A stretch of 64,000 nucleotides of DNA from Lysinibacillus composti (GCF_016908465.1 NZ_JAFBDY010000001.1:310001-374000); one strand, 5' to 3'. Shown: positions 26,376 through 35,424, counted from the stretch's first letter. Translations and numbers: made by a program. Notes: generated from the letters alone by a model not told the origin.

Positions 26376-26915
26376 TTGAATCCGCAAACGAAAAACTATA
26401 TTGAACAATCATTAAACCGTTTAACAAATAATATTGACCTTCATAAATTTCAAACACAAATCCAAAATGCGATTGATATGAAGAAAAATTCTACTCCTAC
26501 AGAAGAGGAGTTTTTTGCGAAGATGTTACTTAATATCGAGTATTTCATTGAAAATAAAAAAGCTTGGGTGGAAATTTTCCTCCAAAATTTTGGTAATGGT
26601 AAGATGACTAAAATACAAACAATTCAAAATGAATTACTATTAGAACAAATGAAAATTCGTGAAAATCTATCCTTAAGAATGAATGAATTATTAAATAAGT
26701 TTAAATCTCAGGCTAAATCGAACCAAAAAATATCATATGATTATGCATTTGCTTCAATCGAGAATTCTTTACGAATAGATGTCATAACATTATTTGCATT
26801 GGATCAACAATCGCAGGATTTACTTCATGATGTTGGAGAAGAATTAATCAAGTTTATTGATAAACTAATTTATGATCAAGTCTTTAAAATCGTAAACCAA
26901 TTAAATATAAATTAA
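26376..26915 (+). CDS. Helical protein of unknown function
   Basis: A 179-residue, highly charged, almost wholly helical protein with no membrane segment, no cysteine and no motif I recognise. The central part (about residues 85-125) has heptad-like spacing and could form a coiled coil. TTG at 26376 is preceded by AAGGAAG at about 8 bases. It sits alone after the B12 operon and 86 bases before the esterase-like gene, so the two may share a transcript. The all-helical profile could fit a regulator ligand domain, but no DNA-binding part is visible. Confidence 0.6.
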   Translation: MNPQTKNYIEQSLNRLTNNIDLHKFQTQIQNAIDMKKNSTPTEEEFFAKMLLNIEYFIENKKAWVEIFLQNFGNGKMTKIQTIQNELLLEQMKIRENLSLRMNELLNKFKSQAKSNQKISYDYAFASIENSLRIDVITLFALDQQSQDLLHDVGEELIKFIDKLIYDQVFKIVNQLNIN

Positions 26916-27001
26916 CTTTCCTTTGTGAGATAATGAAAAATCAAACAAGTCAGTTCTAAGCTATTACACAATCAATTAGTAAAGGAAGGAAAAAAATAAA
27001 A

Positions 27002-27652
27002 ATGAAATCACCATACAATTATAAACATATCCCACCAACGGAAAATTTAAATGAAAAAAAGCCTGCTATTTTTTTATTACATGGATTAGGAAGTAACGAA
27101 GATGACTTATTACAATTAGTTGAGGAATTTAAAGGTCAATGTCATATCTTTAGTTTAAGAGGTCCTATAACACATCGACCTGGATTTGCTTTTTATACTT
27201 TCGAAGAGGAAGGTAAGCCAACAAGAGAAGTATTTGACAAAGTGATAAATTTCACAAACTCATTTATTTTAGAAGCGATAGAAGAATTCGAATTAGATAT
27301 TAATCAAATTTATGTAATTGGTTTTAATCAAGGCGCAGTGGTAGCACAAACATTGTTAGTAACTCTAGGTAGGACTATTAAGGGAGTAGCTGCATTAAGT
27401 GGGTTTTTACCTGCATTTGTGAAGGAAGAATATAATACATCAAACTTAAATAAGTGTAATATTTTTATTTCCCACGGGGAATATGATTATGATTATCCGG
27501 TCCAGTGGAGTGAAATTAGCAAACAGTACTTCACAGATCTAGGCGCAAATGTTACATATAAGGTTTATCCTGATGGTCACGGAGTGTCTCCTGATAATTT
27601 GCGTGATTTAATTGCCTTTATTGCAGAAAATCTTGCAGAAACAAAACATTAA
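27002..27652 (+). CDS. Alpha/beta-hydrolase, carboxylesterase-like, with Asn in place of the nucleophile Ser
   Basis: A 216-residue protein of the phospholipase/carboxylesterase family. The oxyanion region FLLHGLGSNEDDL (about 24-36), the acid in HGEYD (Asp162) and the histidine in PDGHGVS (His193) are in place. The nucleophile elbow, normally GFSQG, reads GFNQG with Asn109 (codon AAT at 27326-27328). Without Ser the usual esterase reaction is not expected, so it may be a binding protein or use another mechanism. A good terminator follows. The ribosome site GGAAGG is about 10 bases upstream. Confidence 0.85.
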   Translation: MKSPYNYKHIPPTENLNEKKPAIFLLHGLGSNEDDLLQLVEEFKGQCHIFSLRGPITHRPGFAFYTFEEEGKPTREVFDKVINFTNSFILEAIEEFELDINQIYVIGFNQGAVVAQTLLVTLGRTIKGVAALSGFLPAFVKEEYNTSNLNKCNIFISHGEYDYDYPVQWSEISKQYFTDLGANVTYKVYPDGHGVSPDNLRDLIAFIAENLAETKH

Positions 27653-27660
27653 TTCCAAAA

Positions 27661-27698
27661 GCAACCTCTAAAAAAGTAGTGTAAAGAGGTTGTTTTTC
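27661..27698 (+). terminator. Rho-independent terminator
   Basis: CAACCTCT at 27662-27669 pairs with AGAGGTTG at 27685-27692, followed by TTTTTCTT. Confidence 0.8.
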
Positions 27699-27788
27699 TT
27701 ATTATTCAAAGAGATGTAATAATCATAAATGGATTGAAGCGGGAATGCACACTTTTTTCAGATAAGGAGTCCATTATCCAACATTAAC

Positions 27789-28118
27789 TTAAATCATTGT
27801 CTTCTCAGCGAGTATTATCACATTTACTATGATTAGCTTTATGAAGACTTGACCATTGTTCCTAAAAGTTCCTAAATTCTCTATTACTTCCTCTGAAAAA
27901 TTGTCATATTCAAAAGGAAAATCTTTCAAACTGCCTTTTGTTGTTAAAACTTGTATATTATCCTTTTCTTCATAATCCCACTGAATATCACGTAGAATAG
28001 TTGTAAATAAAGTATTAATAGTAAAATTCAGACCTTTATGATTGATTTCTTTCCCGCGAAAAGAATGTAAAACCGCCATGTAGTTTTGTCTACTCTGTCT
28101 GCAGCTTAGCAATTCCAT
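27789..28118 (-). CDS. Small protein of unknown function
   Basis: A 109-residue protein. ATG at 28118 has a strong AGGAGG seven bases upstream on the minus strand, which supports real translation. The first 80 residues are polar with aromatic patches. The last 20 (FIKLIIVNVIILAEKTMI) are hydrophobic and could be a C-terminal membrane anchor or a buried strand. No family recognised. The 250 bases upstream contain a small AAACGAA/TTCGTTT hairpin (28177-28196) and no other feature I can name. Confidence 0.55.
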   Translation of the reverse strand: MELLSCRQSRQNYMAVLHSFRGKEINHKGLNFTINTLFTTILRDIQWDYEEKDNIQVLTTKGSLKDFPFEYDNFSEEVIENLGTFRNNGQVFIKLIIVNVIILAEKTMI

Positions 28119-28368
28119 AGACAGCCTCCTGCAAATCTGTTAGTTGATGTTTACAACCGAATAGGAACCATTTTAAAAACGAAGCAAGTTTCGTTTAGTA
28201 TAATAACTCACATTAGAAATTCTCCCGTTTATATTATTATTTTTATCATAATGAAGGAAATGGGAAAGTCCCCAAACTTACTGTGAATGTTTTAAAACAA
28301 AATTATAAACATTGTGATTATGAAGTAAATATTAATTACGTAAAGATAAACACTGAAGGGAAGGGATT

Positions 28369-28497
28369 ATGCTAATTGATGATGTACTTCTGGAAAAGCT
28401 AGGGGTTTATTTTGTTTATCATAACTATTATGACGATTATGGAATTACATTTGAGACTTTTGTAAAACGTTATATTGAAGGAATTTGGGAAATTTAA
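28369..28497 (+). CDS. 42-residue small protein of unknown function
   Basis: ATG at 28369 follows GAAGGGAAGGG at usual spacing and the frame runs 42 codons to TAA at 28495-28497. The peptide is acidic and aromatic (HNYYDDYGITFETFVKRY), with no membrane segment. It is followed at once by a perfect 15-bp terminator stem, which supports a genuine transcription unit. I do not recognise a family, and conservation has not been tested. Confidence 0.5.
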   Translation: MLIDDVLLEKLGVYFVYHNYYDDYGITFETFVKRYIEGIWEI

Positions 28498-28505
28498 GAG
28501 AAATA

Positions 28506-28543
28506 ACAAAGGGAACTAGTAAATCACTAGTTCCCTTTGTTTA
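28506..28543. terminator. Bidirectional terminator, 15-bp perfect stem
   Basis: ACAAAGGGAACTAGT (28506-28520) pairs exactly with ACTAGTTCCCTTTGT (28526-28540) around AAATC. It lies between the small plus-strand gene and yqfW. Confidence 0.85.
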
Positions 28544-29137
28544 TGTTAATGAGAAGTTTTTATTAATCCAAGAATCTGCTTCGACCCAATTGTTTACTCG
28601 TATGACATTCGTTGGAATTGCCTTTCGATTATAAGGTGTATCAAATAATATGACTGGTATTTGTAATTCTTCTGCTAGCATTACTGCATTGTCATGCTTA
28701 TCTTCAAAAAACACCTGGACCTTGTGTTCTCTAGCAATTCTAAGCTTATCATGGCTACCTATTAACTCAATATGGTCATAGGGAACATCATTTTGTTCAA
28801 ACCATTGTTTTGTAATTTCAAAAACATTTAAACCACGTGCAGAAATATAGTATAGTTCATATAATGGATGCCATTTTTTTAATATTACTTGAGCATCTTT
28901 AGCAATAGAGCTTACGGAATACATATATCCTTCGTTTTCCTTAAACCATCTATTAAATTCATTACGATCAACCGGATGAGGAAAAGCACTTAAAAAATCA
29001 TATTCAATAACATCATCTAATACGATGTTTGTATTATATTGCTTATTAATATGAGGTATTAGGGTATCTGGACATGTTACTGTTCCGTCAATATCAATAC
29101 CGAATCGAGGCTTCGTTTTTGTCAATGGCAAGACCAC
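28541..29137 (-). CDS. yqfW: HAD-superfamily 5'-nucleotidase-like protein YqfW
   Basis: A 198-residue haloacid-dehalogenase-fold hydrolase of the deoxyribonucleotidase C (NT5C)/YqfW type. HAD motif I is FGIDIDGTV (nucleophile Asp in DIDGT), motif II is the serine in YYISARG, and motif III/IV has Lys and then VFFEDKHDN. Expected activity is removal of 5'-phosphate from nucleotides; the actual substrate is unknown. It lies 5 bases downstream of ispG on the same strand, as in B. subtilis where yqfW neighbours ispG, and probably shares its transcript. Confidence 0.85.
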   Translation of the reverse strand: MVLPLTKTKPRFGIDIDGTVTCPDTLIPHINKQYNTNIVLDDVIEYDFLSAFPHPVDRNEFNRWFKENEGYMYSVSSIAKDAQVILKKWHPLYELYYISARGLNVFEITKQWFEQNDVPYDHIELIGSHDKLRIAREHKVQVFFEDKHDNAVMLAEELQIPVILFDTPYNRKAIPTNVIRVNNWVEADSWINKNFSLT

Positions 29138-29142
29138 CTAGC

Positions 29143-30249
29143 TTATATATTTGATTCAGCCGCTGCACGTTCTTCAGCCATTTCAGCTGCTAATTTATCA
29201 ATTTCTTTTTTCAATTCTTCTACCATTGTTTCTTCAGGAACTTTACGAACTGTTTTACCTTTCATAAATAGAAGCCCTTCTCCACGTGCACCAGCGATCC
29301 CAATATCAGCTTCTCGTGCTTCACCCGGCCCATTTACTGCACAGCCTAAAACTGCAACTTTTAAAGGAACATTTAATTTTGAAATGTATTCTTCTACTTC
29401 ATTTGCAATTGAAATCAAGTCGATTTCAATTCGGCCACAAGTTGGGCAAGATATTAATGTTGCCATGTTAGAAGCAAGTCCGAAAGATTTAAGAAGTTCA
29501 CGCGCCACTTTAATTTCTTCTACTGGATCTGCAGATAAAGAAATACGTAATGTATTTCCTATTCCTCTTGATAAAATTGCCCCAAGACCAGCAGCAGATT
29601 TAACTGTACCTGCAAAGAGTGTACCAGATTCTGTAATTCCTAAATGTAACGGATAATCGAATGCTTGTGCTGCTTTTTCGTAAGCTTCAATTGCTAAGTT
29701 AACATCAGACGCCTTCATAGATACTATAATGTCATGGAAATCTAGGTCTTCTAAAATTTTGATATGGTGAAGTGCTGACTCAACCATACCATCTGCAGTA
29801 GGGTATCCATACTTTTCAAGAATATGGCGTTCAAGTGATCCTGCATTAACACCAATTCGAATTGGTATACCTTTAGCTTTAGCTGCATTTACAACTGCTT
29901 CAACTTTCTCACGTCGACCTATATTTCCTGGGTTGATTCGTACTTTATCAATTCCGTTTTCAATAGCCTTTAAAGCTAACTTATAATCAAAATGAATATC
30001 CGCCACAAGGGGAATATGGATACGTTTTTTTATATCAGCAATAGCATTTGCTGCACGTTCGTCTGGAACGGCTACACGTACAATCTGACAACCAGCTTCT
30101 TCTAATCGTAATATTTCAGCTACAGTAGCTTCTACATCATGTGTTTTTGTTGTACACATACTTTGGATGAATAGTTCATTACTACCACCAATTGTTAAAT
30201 TTCCAACACGCACAGGACGTGTTTTGGTACGGTGAATAATTTCACTCAT
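29143..30249 (-). CDS. ispG: 4-hydroxy-3-methylbut-2-en-1-yl diphosphate synthase (flavodoxin)
   Basis: A 368-residue iron-sulfur enzyme, the penultimate step of the MEP pathway, making HMBPP for IspH. It has the TIM-barrel N-terminal domain ([43 protein letters not shown]) and C-terminal cluster ligands in CPTCGRIE and [10 protein letters not shown]. Length fits the bacterial two-domain form. ATG follows AGGAGAG on the minus strand. Its partner ispH lies 15 kb upstream in this window. Confidence 0.95.
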   Translation of the reverse strand: MSEIIHRTKTRPVRVGNLTIGGSNELFIQSMCTTKTHDVEATVAEILRLEEAGCQIVRVAVPDERAANAIADIKKRIHIPLVADIHFDYKLALKAIENGIDKVRINPGNIGRREKVEAVVNAAKAKGIPIRIGVNAGSLERHILEKYGYPTADGMVESALHHIKILEDLDFHDIIVSMKASDVNLAIEAYEKAAQAFDYPLHLGITESGTLFAGTVKSAAGLGAILSRGIGNTLRISLSADPVEEIKVARELLKSFGLASNMATLISCPTCGRIEIDLISIANEVEEYISKLNVPLKVAVLGCAVNGPGEAREADIGIAGARGEGLLFMKGKTVRKVPEETMVEELKKEIDKLAAEMAEERAAAESNI

Positions 30250-30363
30250 GAAGATTCTCTCCTTTTTAGGTACTTAAGTATATTCTCCTATGCAGTTATG
30301 TACCTTCATCCTTATCATTTTATCAGTGTATGAAAGTAAATGACAAGGATATACACTAACTTT

Positions 30364-30699
30364 TTAATTGGAACATATTTCACTAGACTTTTTAAACATT
30401 GGTATTTCGATATATTCACCTGGAACAATTGATTGATTTTGTAAATGCGGATTTAATTTATAAAAATAGGATAATCTTTCAGGAAATGATATATCAACTT
30501 CTGATGGATATATAGCTAATAAGCTTTGAACGGTATCTCCCTGAGTTGTTTGAACTGTTACTTTTTGAAGCGAATATTGATCCTCACATTGTTTTTGCTC
30601 GATCGAAAATGCAGCAAGTGGAACTGTACCTTCAGTTAAATCTATTTTAATGACAGTTGCTACTAGAAAAAATAGAATTGTAAATAGTAGAAAACGCAT
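30364..30699 (-). CDS. yqfZ: LysM-like single-pass protein YqfZ
   Basis: A 111-residue protein. One N-terminal hydrophobic segment (about residues 2-18) is a signal or anchor. The rest resembles a LysM domain: GDTVQSLLAIYP early and NPHLQNQSIVPGEYIEIP at the end, the usual GDT...NP...PGQxIxIP pattern. A role at the peptidoglycan is plausible. ATG at 30699 follows AAAGGAGGG; the longer frame from 30723 begins upstream of that site. Position between ispG and the DUF1189 gene matches B. subtilis yqfZ. Confidence 0.8.
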   Translation of the reverse strand: MRFLLFTILFFLVATVIKIDLTEGTVPLAAFSIEQKQCEDQYSLQKVTVQTTQGDTVQSLLAIYPSEVDISFPERLSYFYKLNPHLQNQSIVPGEYIEIPMFKKSSEICSN

Positions 30700-30752
30700 A
30701 TAAATAACCCTCCTTTCTTCCACTATATGAAGTCAAGAGGGATTCATGCATA

Positions 30753-31262
30753 CTATTTTTTAAGTTTTTTTGGGTATTTTGAAATTGCTAAAGTTAATAG
30801 AGTGAGAGTTATTACTATTCCTATTAAACTTGCTAGCATTTGAGAAATTGGAGTAAATGAAAAAAGAATGGTTAATAGAGTTGCCCATGTAATTGCTAAC
30901 GCTGATGTTCGCCATATATGACGATACTCACCGCGTCTATTCATTATTTTTAAGATAACTAAACTTGCAAATGCATAAATACTAATCTGTGTAAAAAGAA
31001 CAATTGTGGATACTAAAAACTGTAAAATTAGTGCAAATGGGTATAATAGCCACTGTATATTTTTCACGTAATCAGTTAAGCCAATAAAATTAGATTCTTC
31101 TTTAGATACGCCTAAAACAAACTGACTAAATGAAAAGATTGCCATAATTGACACTAGTAAAAAAACGTATTGTATAACTTTTCCTATTGTTAATAAGCGA
31201 TAAGCAGCTAATTTTTTAGGGTGAATTAAACTATCAATAAATAATTGAGAATGTTTTACCAT
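30753..31262 (-). CDS. yqgB: DUF1189 membrane protein YqgB
   Basis: A 169-residue protein with four hydrophobic segments separated by short polar loops, and the N-terminal FIDSLIHPKKLAAYRLLTIGKVIQY pattern seen in the DUF1189 family. Function unknown. ATG at 31262 follows GGAGGAG; the upstream TTG at 31280 overlaps that site. Its place between yqfZ and the DUF456 gene matches B. subtilis yqgB. Confidence 0.8.
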   Translation of the reverse strand: MVKHSQLFIDSLIHPKKLAAYRLLTIGKVIQYVFLLVSIMAIFSFSQFVLGVSKEESNFIGLTDYVKNIQWLLYPFALILQFLVSTIVLFTQISIYAFASLVILKIMNRRGEYRHIWRTSALAITWATLLTILFSFTPISQMLASLIGIVITLTLLTLAISKYPKKLKK

Positions 31263-31417
31263 ATTTTCTCCTCCACACAATAGTTTACCATGAAATAATA
31301 AACAAAGTCATAGTGCATTAAATAAATTATAGATTTGGGAGAATTCTAAAAAGGTTGAAACTTATTATAATGTTTTTCCGTATGAAAATTGAATCGTCAT
31401 GAATAGGAGATGAAAAT

Positions 31418-31897
31418 TTGGAACTTATTGCATGGATATTAATAATTGCAAGTTTTATCATTGCATTTGTTGGGCTTGTTTATCCGATTATTCCGTCAGT
31501 TTTATTTATTTTAATTGGATTTATTGTATATGGCTTATTTTTCTCTTTTGCAGAGCTTAGTTGGTGGTTTTGGACTATTGAAATTTTATTTGTTATTCTG
31601 CTTTTTGCAGCAGATTCCGTTGCCAATTTAGTAGGGGTTAAGAAGTTTGGTGGCTCCAAAGCAGGCATGTGGGGTAGTACAATTGGGTTACTAGTAGGGC
31701 CTTTTATTATCCCGATTGCAGGAATTTTAATAGGACCATTCGTAGGAGCAGTTATTGGTGAGGTTCTTGTAACGAAGGTAGAATTAAAACAAGCTATTAG
31801 AGCTGGAGTTGGGTCGTTAATCGGTTTTTTAACTTCTGTAATTACAAAAGGAATTATACAAGCTGTGATGATTATTATTTTCATCATTGCCATATAA
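31418..31897 (+). CDS. yqgC: DUF456 membrane protein YqgC
   Basis: A 159-residue integral membrane protein of the DUF456 family. It has Gly-rich hydrophobic segments such as [34 protein letters not shown], which resemble glycine-zipper packing. About five membrane segments; function unknown. TTG at 31418 follows AGGAGATG. It is divergent from yqgB and just upstream of sodA, as in B. subtilis. Confidence 0.85.
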   Translation: MELIAWILIIASFIIAFVGLVYPIIPSVLFILIGFIVYGLFFSFAELSWWFWTIEILFVILLFAADSVANLVGVKKFGGSKAGMWGSTIGLLVGPFIIPIAGILIGPFVGAVIGEVLVTKVELKQAIRAGVGSLIGFLTSVITKGIIQAVMIIIFIIAI

Positions 31898-32085
31898 TAA
31901 TTACTTGTTGATTACTTTTCAAAACGGGGATTCTACTAAATTGTTATTATAGTTAAATCTCACCATTTTTTCCGCCTAAAGGCTGAATTAACTTTTACTT
32001 GGAGCTAAATGATTGAATGAAATACCCAAGTTTGATAACCTAGTATTGTAATCAATATTACTTATGTTTAGGGAGGATATTCACA

Positions 32086-32691
32086 ATGGCATTTGAATTA
32101 CCACAATTATCTTACGCTTATGATGCATTAGAACCAAATATCGATGCAAAAACTATGGAGATTCACCATACGAAACACCATAACACTTATGTAACAAACT
32201 TAAACGCAGCAGTAGAAGGAACTGAATTTGCTAGCAAAGATCTAAATGAACTTATTGCAAATATCGAAGCACTTCCTGCTGATAAACAAACTGCAGTACG
32301 TAACAATGGTGGCGGTCATGCAAACCATACATTATTCTGGGAAATTTTAGCTCCAGGTGGTGCTACTGCTCCTACGGGTGAATTAGCTTCTGCAATCGAA
32401 GCAAAATTCGGTAGCTTAGATTCTTTCAAAGATGAATTTGCAAAAGCTGCTGCAGGCCGCTTCGGTTCAGGTTGGGCTTGGTTAGTAGTAGAAGGTGGCG
32501 AACTAGCGGTTACATCAACACCAAACCAAGACTCTCCAATCATGGAAGGTAAAACACCAATCTTAGGTTTAGACGTTTGGGAACACGCTTACTACTTAAA
32601 CTATCAAAACCGTCGCCCTGACTACATTTCTGCATTCTGGAACGTAGTAAACTGGGATGTTGTAGCTGAAAAATACGCTGCTGCTAAATAA
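32086..32691 (+). CDS. sodA: Manganese superoxide dismutase
   Basis: A 201-residue Fe/Mn superoxide dismutase. Metal ligands are His27 (EIHHTKHH), the histidine of [11 protein letters not shown], and Asp and His in DVWEHAYYL. The GGGHANH Gly and the later NQDSP Gln are Mn-type markers. A strong ribosome site (GGGAGG) and a very regular codon pattern suggest high expression. A terminator follows. Confidence 0.96.
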   Translation: MAFELPQLSYAYDALEPNIDAKTMEIHHTKHHNTYVTNLNAAVEGTEFASKDLNELIANIEALPADKQTAVRNNGGGHANHTLFWEILAPGGATAPTGELASAIEAKFGSLDSFKDEFAKAAAGRFGSGWAWLVVEGGELAVTSTPNQDSPIMEGKTPILGLDVWEHAYYLNYQNRRPDYISAFWNVVNWDVVAEKYAAAK

Positions 32692-32751
32692 TTAATTTAG
32701 TAAATTACAGCGTCGAAATCATAAAAATAGGCACAATAATTTATATGAAAA

Positions 32752-32786
32752 GGCAAAATCCAATAGTAGGATTTTGTCTTTTTTTC
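32752..32786 (+). terminator. Rho-independent terminator after sodA
   Basis: GGCAAAATCC pairs with GGATTTTGTC (one G-U) around a 7-base loop, followed by seven T residues. Confidence 0.85.
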
Positions 32787-32896
32787 ATGAAAAGAAAACA
32801 TTCAAAATACATATTAAGGGTTTTCAATTAGAAATATGAACCGACACATAAAAACAGTAAGAATGTACAAATTATATTCTATGGAGGTGATCTATT

Positions 32897-33094
32897 GTGA
32901 AAAACAAAAAAAAGGGAAATGGACAGGATCGTGAAGAATATGGATACGGTTTTGATCTGAGTCCGGATGATTTTGACATCATAGGTGAAAATGAACAAGC
33001 AAAAAAGCGAAATCAAAACAATAATCACGGTAAGCAAGACAATGATAATGGAAGACAAACGAATAAGAGTAATCATACAAATTTAAATGGTTAA
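32897..33094 (+). CDS. Small, very hydrophilic Asn/Lys-rich protein
   Basis: A 65-residue protein with no hydrophobic segment. Residues 12-32 carry an acidic patch (EEYGYGFDLSPDDFDIIGE); the rest is Asn, Lys, Gln, Gly and His rich and probably disordered. GTG at 32897 is preceded by GGAGGTGATC, an almost perfect match to the 16S anti-Shine-Dalgarno, so translation is likely strong. No family recognised. Composition is reminiscent of small spore or stress proteins, but that is only a guess. Confidence 0.65.
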   Translation: MKNKKKGNGQDREEYGYGFDLSPDDFDIIGENEQAKKRNQNNNHGKQDNDNGRQTNKSNHTNLNG

Positions 33095-33140
33095 TGATTA
33101 GTAAATTATCCTAATGGCTGGTCTGTACTTTAAATGACAT

Positions 33141-33170
33141 AAAGGGCATCTCAAGATGAGATGTCCTTTT
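33141..33170 (+). terminator. Rho-independent terminator
   Basis: AAAGGGCATCTC pairs with GAGATGTCCTTT (one G-U) around a 4-base loop. It closes the small hydrophilic gene. Confidence 0.8.
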
Positions 33171-33239
33171 CGACATTAGTTCTATTTTTTCCCCTTTATT
33201 CTTAAATTGTAATGATGGATAAATAAAGGGGAGAGGTAT

Positions 33240-34124
33240 TTGGAAATAGATGGTGTGTTCTCTGGTGGTGGAATAAAAGCTTTCGCCTTTATTGGTGCCT
33301 ATCAAGTATTAGAAGAAAAAAATTATCAATTTAAACGAGTAGCGGGAACAAGTGCAGGAGCTATTGTTGCAGCATTTATTGCAGCGGGCTATACCGTTAA
33401 AGAAGTTGAAAGAGCATTGGATGAATTAAATCTTAAATCCCTCTTAGACACCCCAAAAAAGGCATTTTCACTACCATTTACTAAATGGATAAATTTATAT
33501 TTTAAATTTGGATTATATAAAGGTGATGCATTAGAAAATTGGTTTTATCAACAGTTAGCCAGTAAAGGAATTTATACTTTTGATGATTTACCAAAGGGAA
33601 AATTAAAACTTGTAACATCGGATTTATCGAGTGGACGCATGATTGTGCTACCAGATGATTTAGGCTATTACGGTATTGACTGGAAGACGTTTTCAGTTGC
33701 TCGTGCATTAAGAATGAGTTGTGGTTTACCATTTTTCTTTGAACCAGTTATTTTAAAAAATAAAAAGGGCGAATATCTCTTTGTCGACGGAGGGATTTTA
33801 AGTAATTTCCCTATGTGGATATTTGATAATGGAATGAAAGAACGTCCACTTTTAGGATTGAAACTAAGTCAACCACGGGAACAACTACCCCCTCAACAAT
33901 TTAAAAATGGCCTAAATTTATTTGAAGCACTGTTTACTGCAATGAGAATTGCTCATGATGAGCGATATATATCTAGGAAGCATGAGAAAAATATTATTTT
34001 TATACCTGTTGAAGATTATTCCACAACAAAATTTGATATTGACCAAGAAACGAAAGAATTACTAATTGATATTGGTAGAAAAAAGACTGAAAAATTTTTA
34101 AATACATGGAGACCAGTTTTTTAA
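33240..34124 (+). CDS. Patatin-like phospholipase
   Basis: A 294-residue patatin-family lipid acyl hydrolase. The oxyanion loop is GGGIKA (about 9-14), the nucleophile is the serine in GTSAG (about residue 37), and the catalytic aspartate is in FVDGGILSNFP (DGG motif). No signal peptide, so it acts inside the cell, probably on membrane phospholipids. TTG at 33240 is preceded by GGGGAGAGG. B. subtilis YqhO is a patatin-like protein from a nearby locus; orthology is not established. Confidence 0.9.
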   Translation: MEIDGVFSGGGIKAFAFIGAYQVLEEKNYQFKRVAGTSAGAIVAAFIAAGYTVKEVERALDELNLKSLLDTPKKAFSLPFTKWINLYFKFGLYKGDALENWFYQQLASKGIYTFDDLPKGKLKLVTSDLSSGRMIVLPDDLGYYGIDWKTFSVARALRMSCGLPFFFEPVILKNKKGEYLFVDGGILSNFPMWIFDNGMKERPLLGLKLSQPREQLPPQQFKNGLNLFEALFTAMRIAHDERYISRKHEKNIIFIPVEDYSTTKFDIDQETKELLIDIGRKKTEKFLNTWRPVF

Positions 34125-34192
34125 GTTAATTAGCATAAATGAATTGCAACTCTCAAATAATAAAATGAAAAAATCAAGGGAGGATACAATTT

Positions 34193-34612
34193 ATGGCAAA
34201 AACAGACTTAGAAATAGCTGCAAAAATATTAGATGATAATATGGTTGGGACAATGGCAACAATCCAGGGGAATAAACCCCACTCACGTTATATGACTTTT
34301 TTTAACGATAACTTTACTTTGTATACAGTAACTAGTAATGATACCCATAAAGTGGAGGAATTACAACAAAACCCTAATACACATATTCTAATCGGTTACG
34401 ATGGAAAAGGGTTTGGTGATTCATTTTTAGAGATAGAAGGAAAGGTTGAAGTTTCACAAAATGACGGAATGAAAGAAAAAGTTTGGAATAAAGCATTGAA
34501 ATTTTGGTTTAATGGTCCGGACGATCCGAAAATGGTCATTTTAAAAGTAACACCTACTCAAATGCGTTTAATGAATACAAAAGGGGAAGACCCGAAAATA
34601 ATTAATTTTTAA
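34193..34612 (+). CDS. Pyridoxamine-phosphate-oxidase-like flavin protein (general stress 26 type)
   Basis: A 139-residue split-barrel flavin-binding protein. NMVGTMATIQGNKPHSRYMTFFNDNFTLYTVTSNDTHKVEELQQNPN is the typical first half of the GSP26/YdaG group. FMN or F420-like cofactor binding is expected; the substrate is unknown. ATG follows AGGGAGG. I looked upstream for a sigma-B promoter (GTTTAA ... GGGTAT) and did not find one. Confidence 0.85.
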   Translation: MAKTDLEIAAKILDDNMVGTMATIQGNKPHSRYMTFFNDNFTLYTVTSNDTHKVEELQQNPNTHILIGYDGKGFGDSFLEIEGKVEVSQNDGMKEKVWNKALKFWFNGPDDPKMVILKVTPTQMRLMNTKGEDPKIINF

Positions 34613-34706
34613 TAAGCTTAATCATCTTCATGCACACTTTTCCTTTAGCTATCGAACAACATCAATTCAAAAAGAATACTTGAATAAACATAGGAGTGAA
34701 ACATCT

Positions 34707-35330
34707 TTGAAGAAGATATTATTTGCATTGTTTTTATCAGTAACCCTTATTTTTGGAATAGGAGCAACGTTTAATGAAACATTGGCTCATCAATTTAAGG
34801 AAGAATATGAAAATCTAGACCCAGAAACTAAAGAAAAAGTCGACGAAGTTTTAAATAATTTAAAGAAAGATTTAACAGATTTAAATGTAGAACTGCCTAA
34901 ACATCATGCGAAGTTTGACAAATTAGATGATGATGCAAAACAAAAAGTAAAAGAAATTATGGAACAAATGAAAGATGGCAAGATTACAGAAGAAGAGGCA
35001 GATGCCCAATTAAAGGAGCTAGGAGTAGAATTACCTGATCATCATCGTGATGACATGCTTGCAAAATTGGATGATGAAACGAAGGAAAAAGTAAAACAAA
35101 TACTAAATCAAATTAAAAATGGATCCCTAACAAAAGAGGATGCGGAAGCCAAATTAAAAGAATTGGGCGTCTCATTCCCTAAACATCATCATGACAAAAA
35201 GGACCCGTTTGCTGATTTGGATACCGATACTAAGGAAAAGGTAGATCAACTGCTAATTAAGGCTCAAAGTCAGTTAAAGGAATTAGGTTTGGATATTCCA
35301 AAAGAAAAAATACCTTACTTATTGAAGTAG
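34707..35330 (+). CDS. Secreted His-containing helical repeat protein
   Basis: A 207-residue exported protein. A signal peptide (about residues 1-23, ending NETLA) is followed by four tandem units, each starting LD-[DEPT]-[DE]-[AT]-K-[EQ]-KV. Two full units of about 47 residues contain a GxI/LTxEEAxAxLKELGV helix pair and end in a Pro-x-His-His motif; the flanking units are partial. The His pairs recur at each junction (HH near residues 58, 105 and 152-154), suggesting metal binding. TTG at 34707 follows AGGAGTG; the TTG at 34680 has no ribosome site. The pattern is loosely like DUF2680/YckD; function unknown. Confidence 0.75.
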   Translation: MKKILFALFLSVTLIFGIGATFNETLAHQFKEEYENLDPETKEKVDEVLNNLKKDLTDLNVELPKHHAKFDKLDDDAKQKVKEIMEQMKDGKITEEEADAQLKELGVELPDHHRDDMLAKLDDETKEKVKQILNQIKNGSLTKEDAEAKLKELGVSFPKHHHDKKDPFADLDTDTKEKVDQLLIKAQSQLKELGLDIPKEKIPYLLK

Positions 35331-35365
35331 CAAAGTAATGTCACTGTTTATGTATGGTAAATAAA

Positions 35366-35412
35366 GGATTCGATTTCTTTCAACTTAAGAAAGTGATCGA
35401 ATTCTTTTTTTA
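35366..35412 (+). terminator. Rho-independent terminator
   Basis: ATTCGAT pairs with ATCGAAT and CTTTC with GAAAG around a 7-base loop, followed by CTTTTTTTATA. It closes the repeat-protein gene. Confidence 0.8.
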
Positions 35413-35424
35413 TATTATTATTAA

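Noticed and set aside
31480-31893. 137-codon minus-strand frame across yqgC
   Set aside because: Antisense of a DUF456 membrane gene whose codon pattern and start support the plus strand.
34749-35330. CRISPR-like or satellite repeat in the His-rich gene
   Set aside because: The repeats are at protein level with diverged codons, in frame, and without constant spacers.
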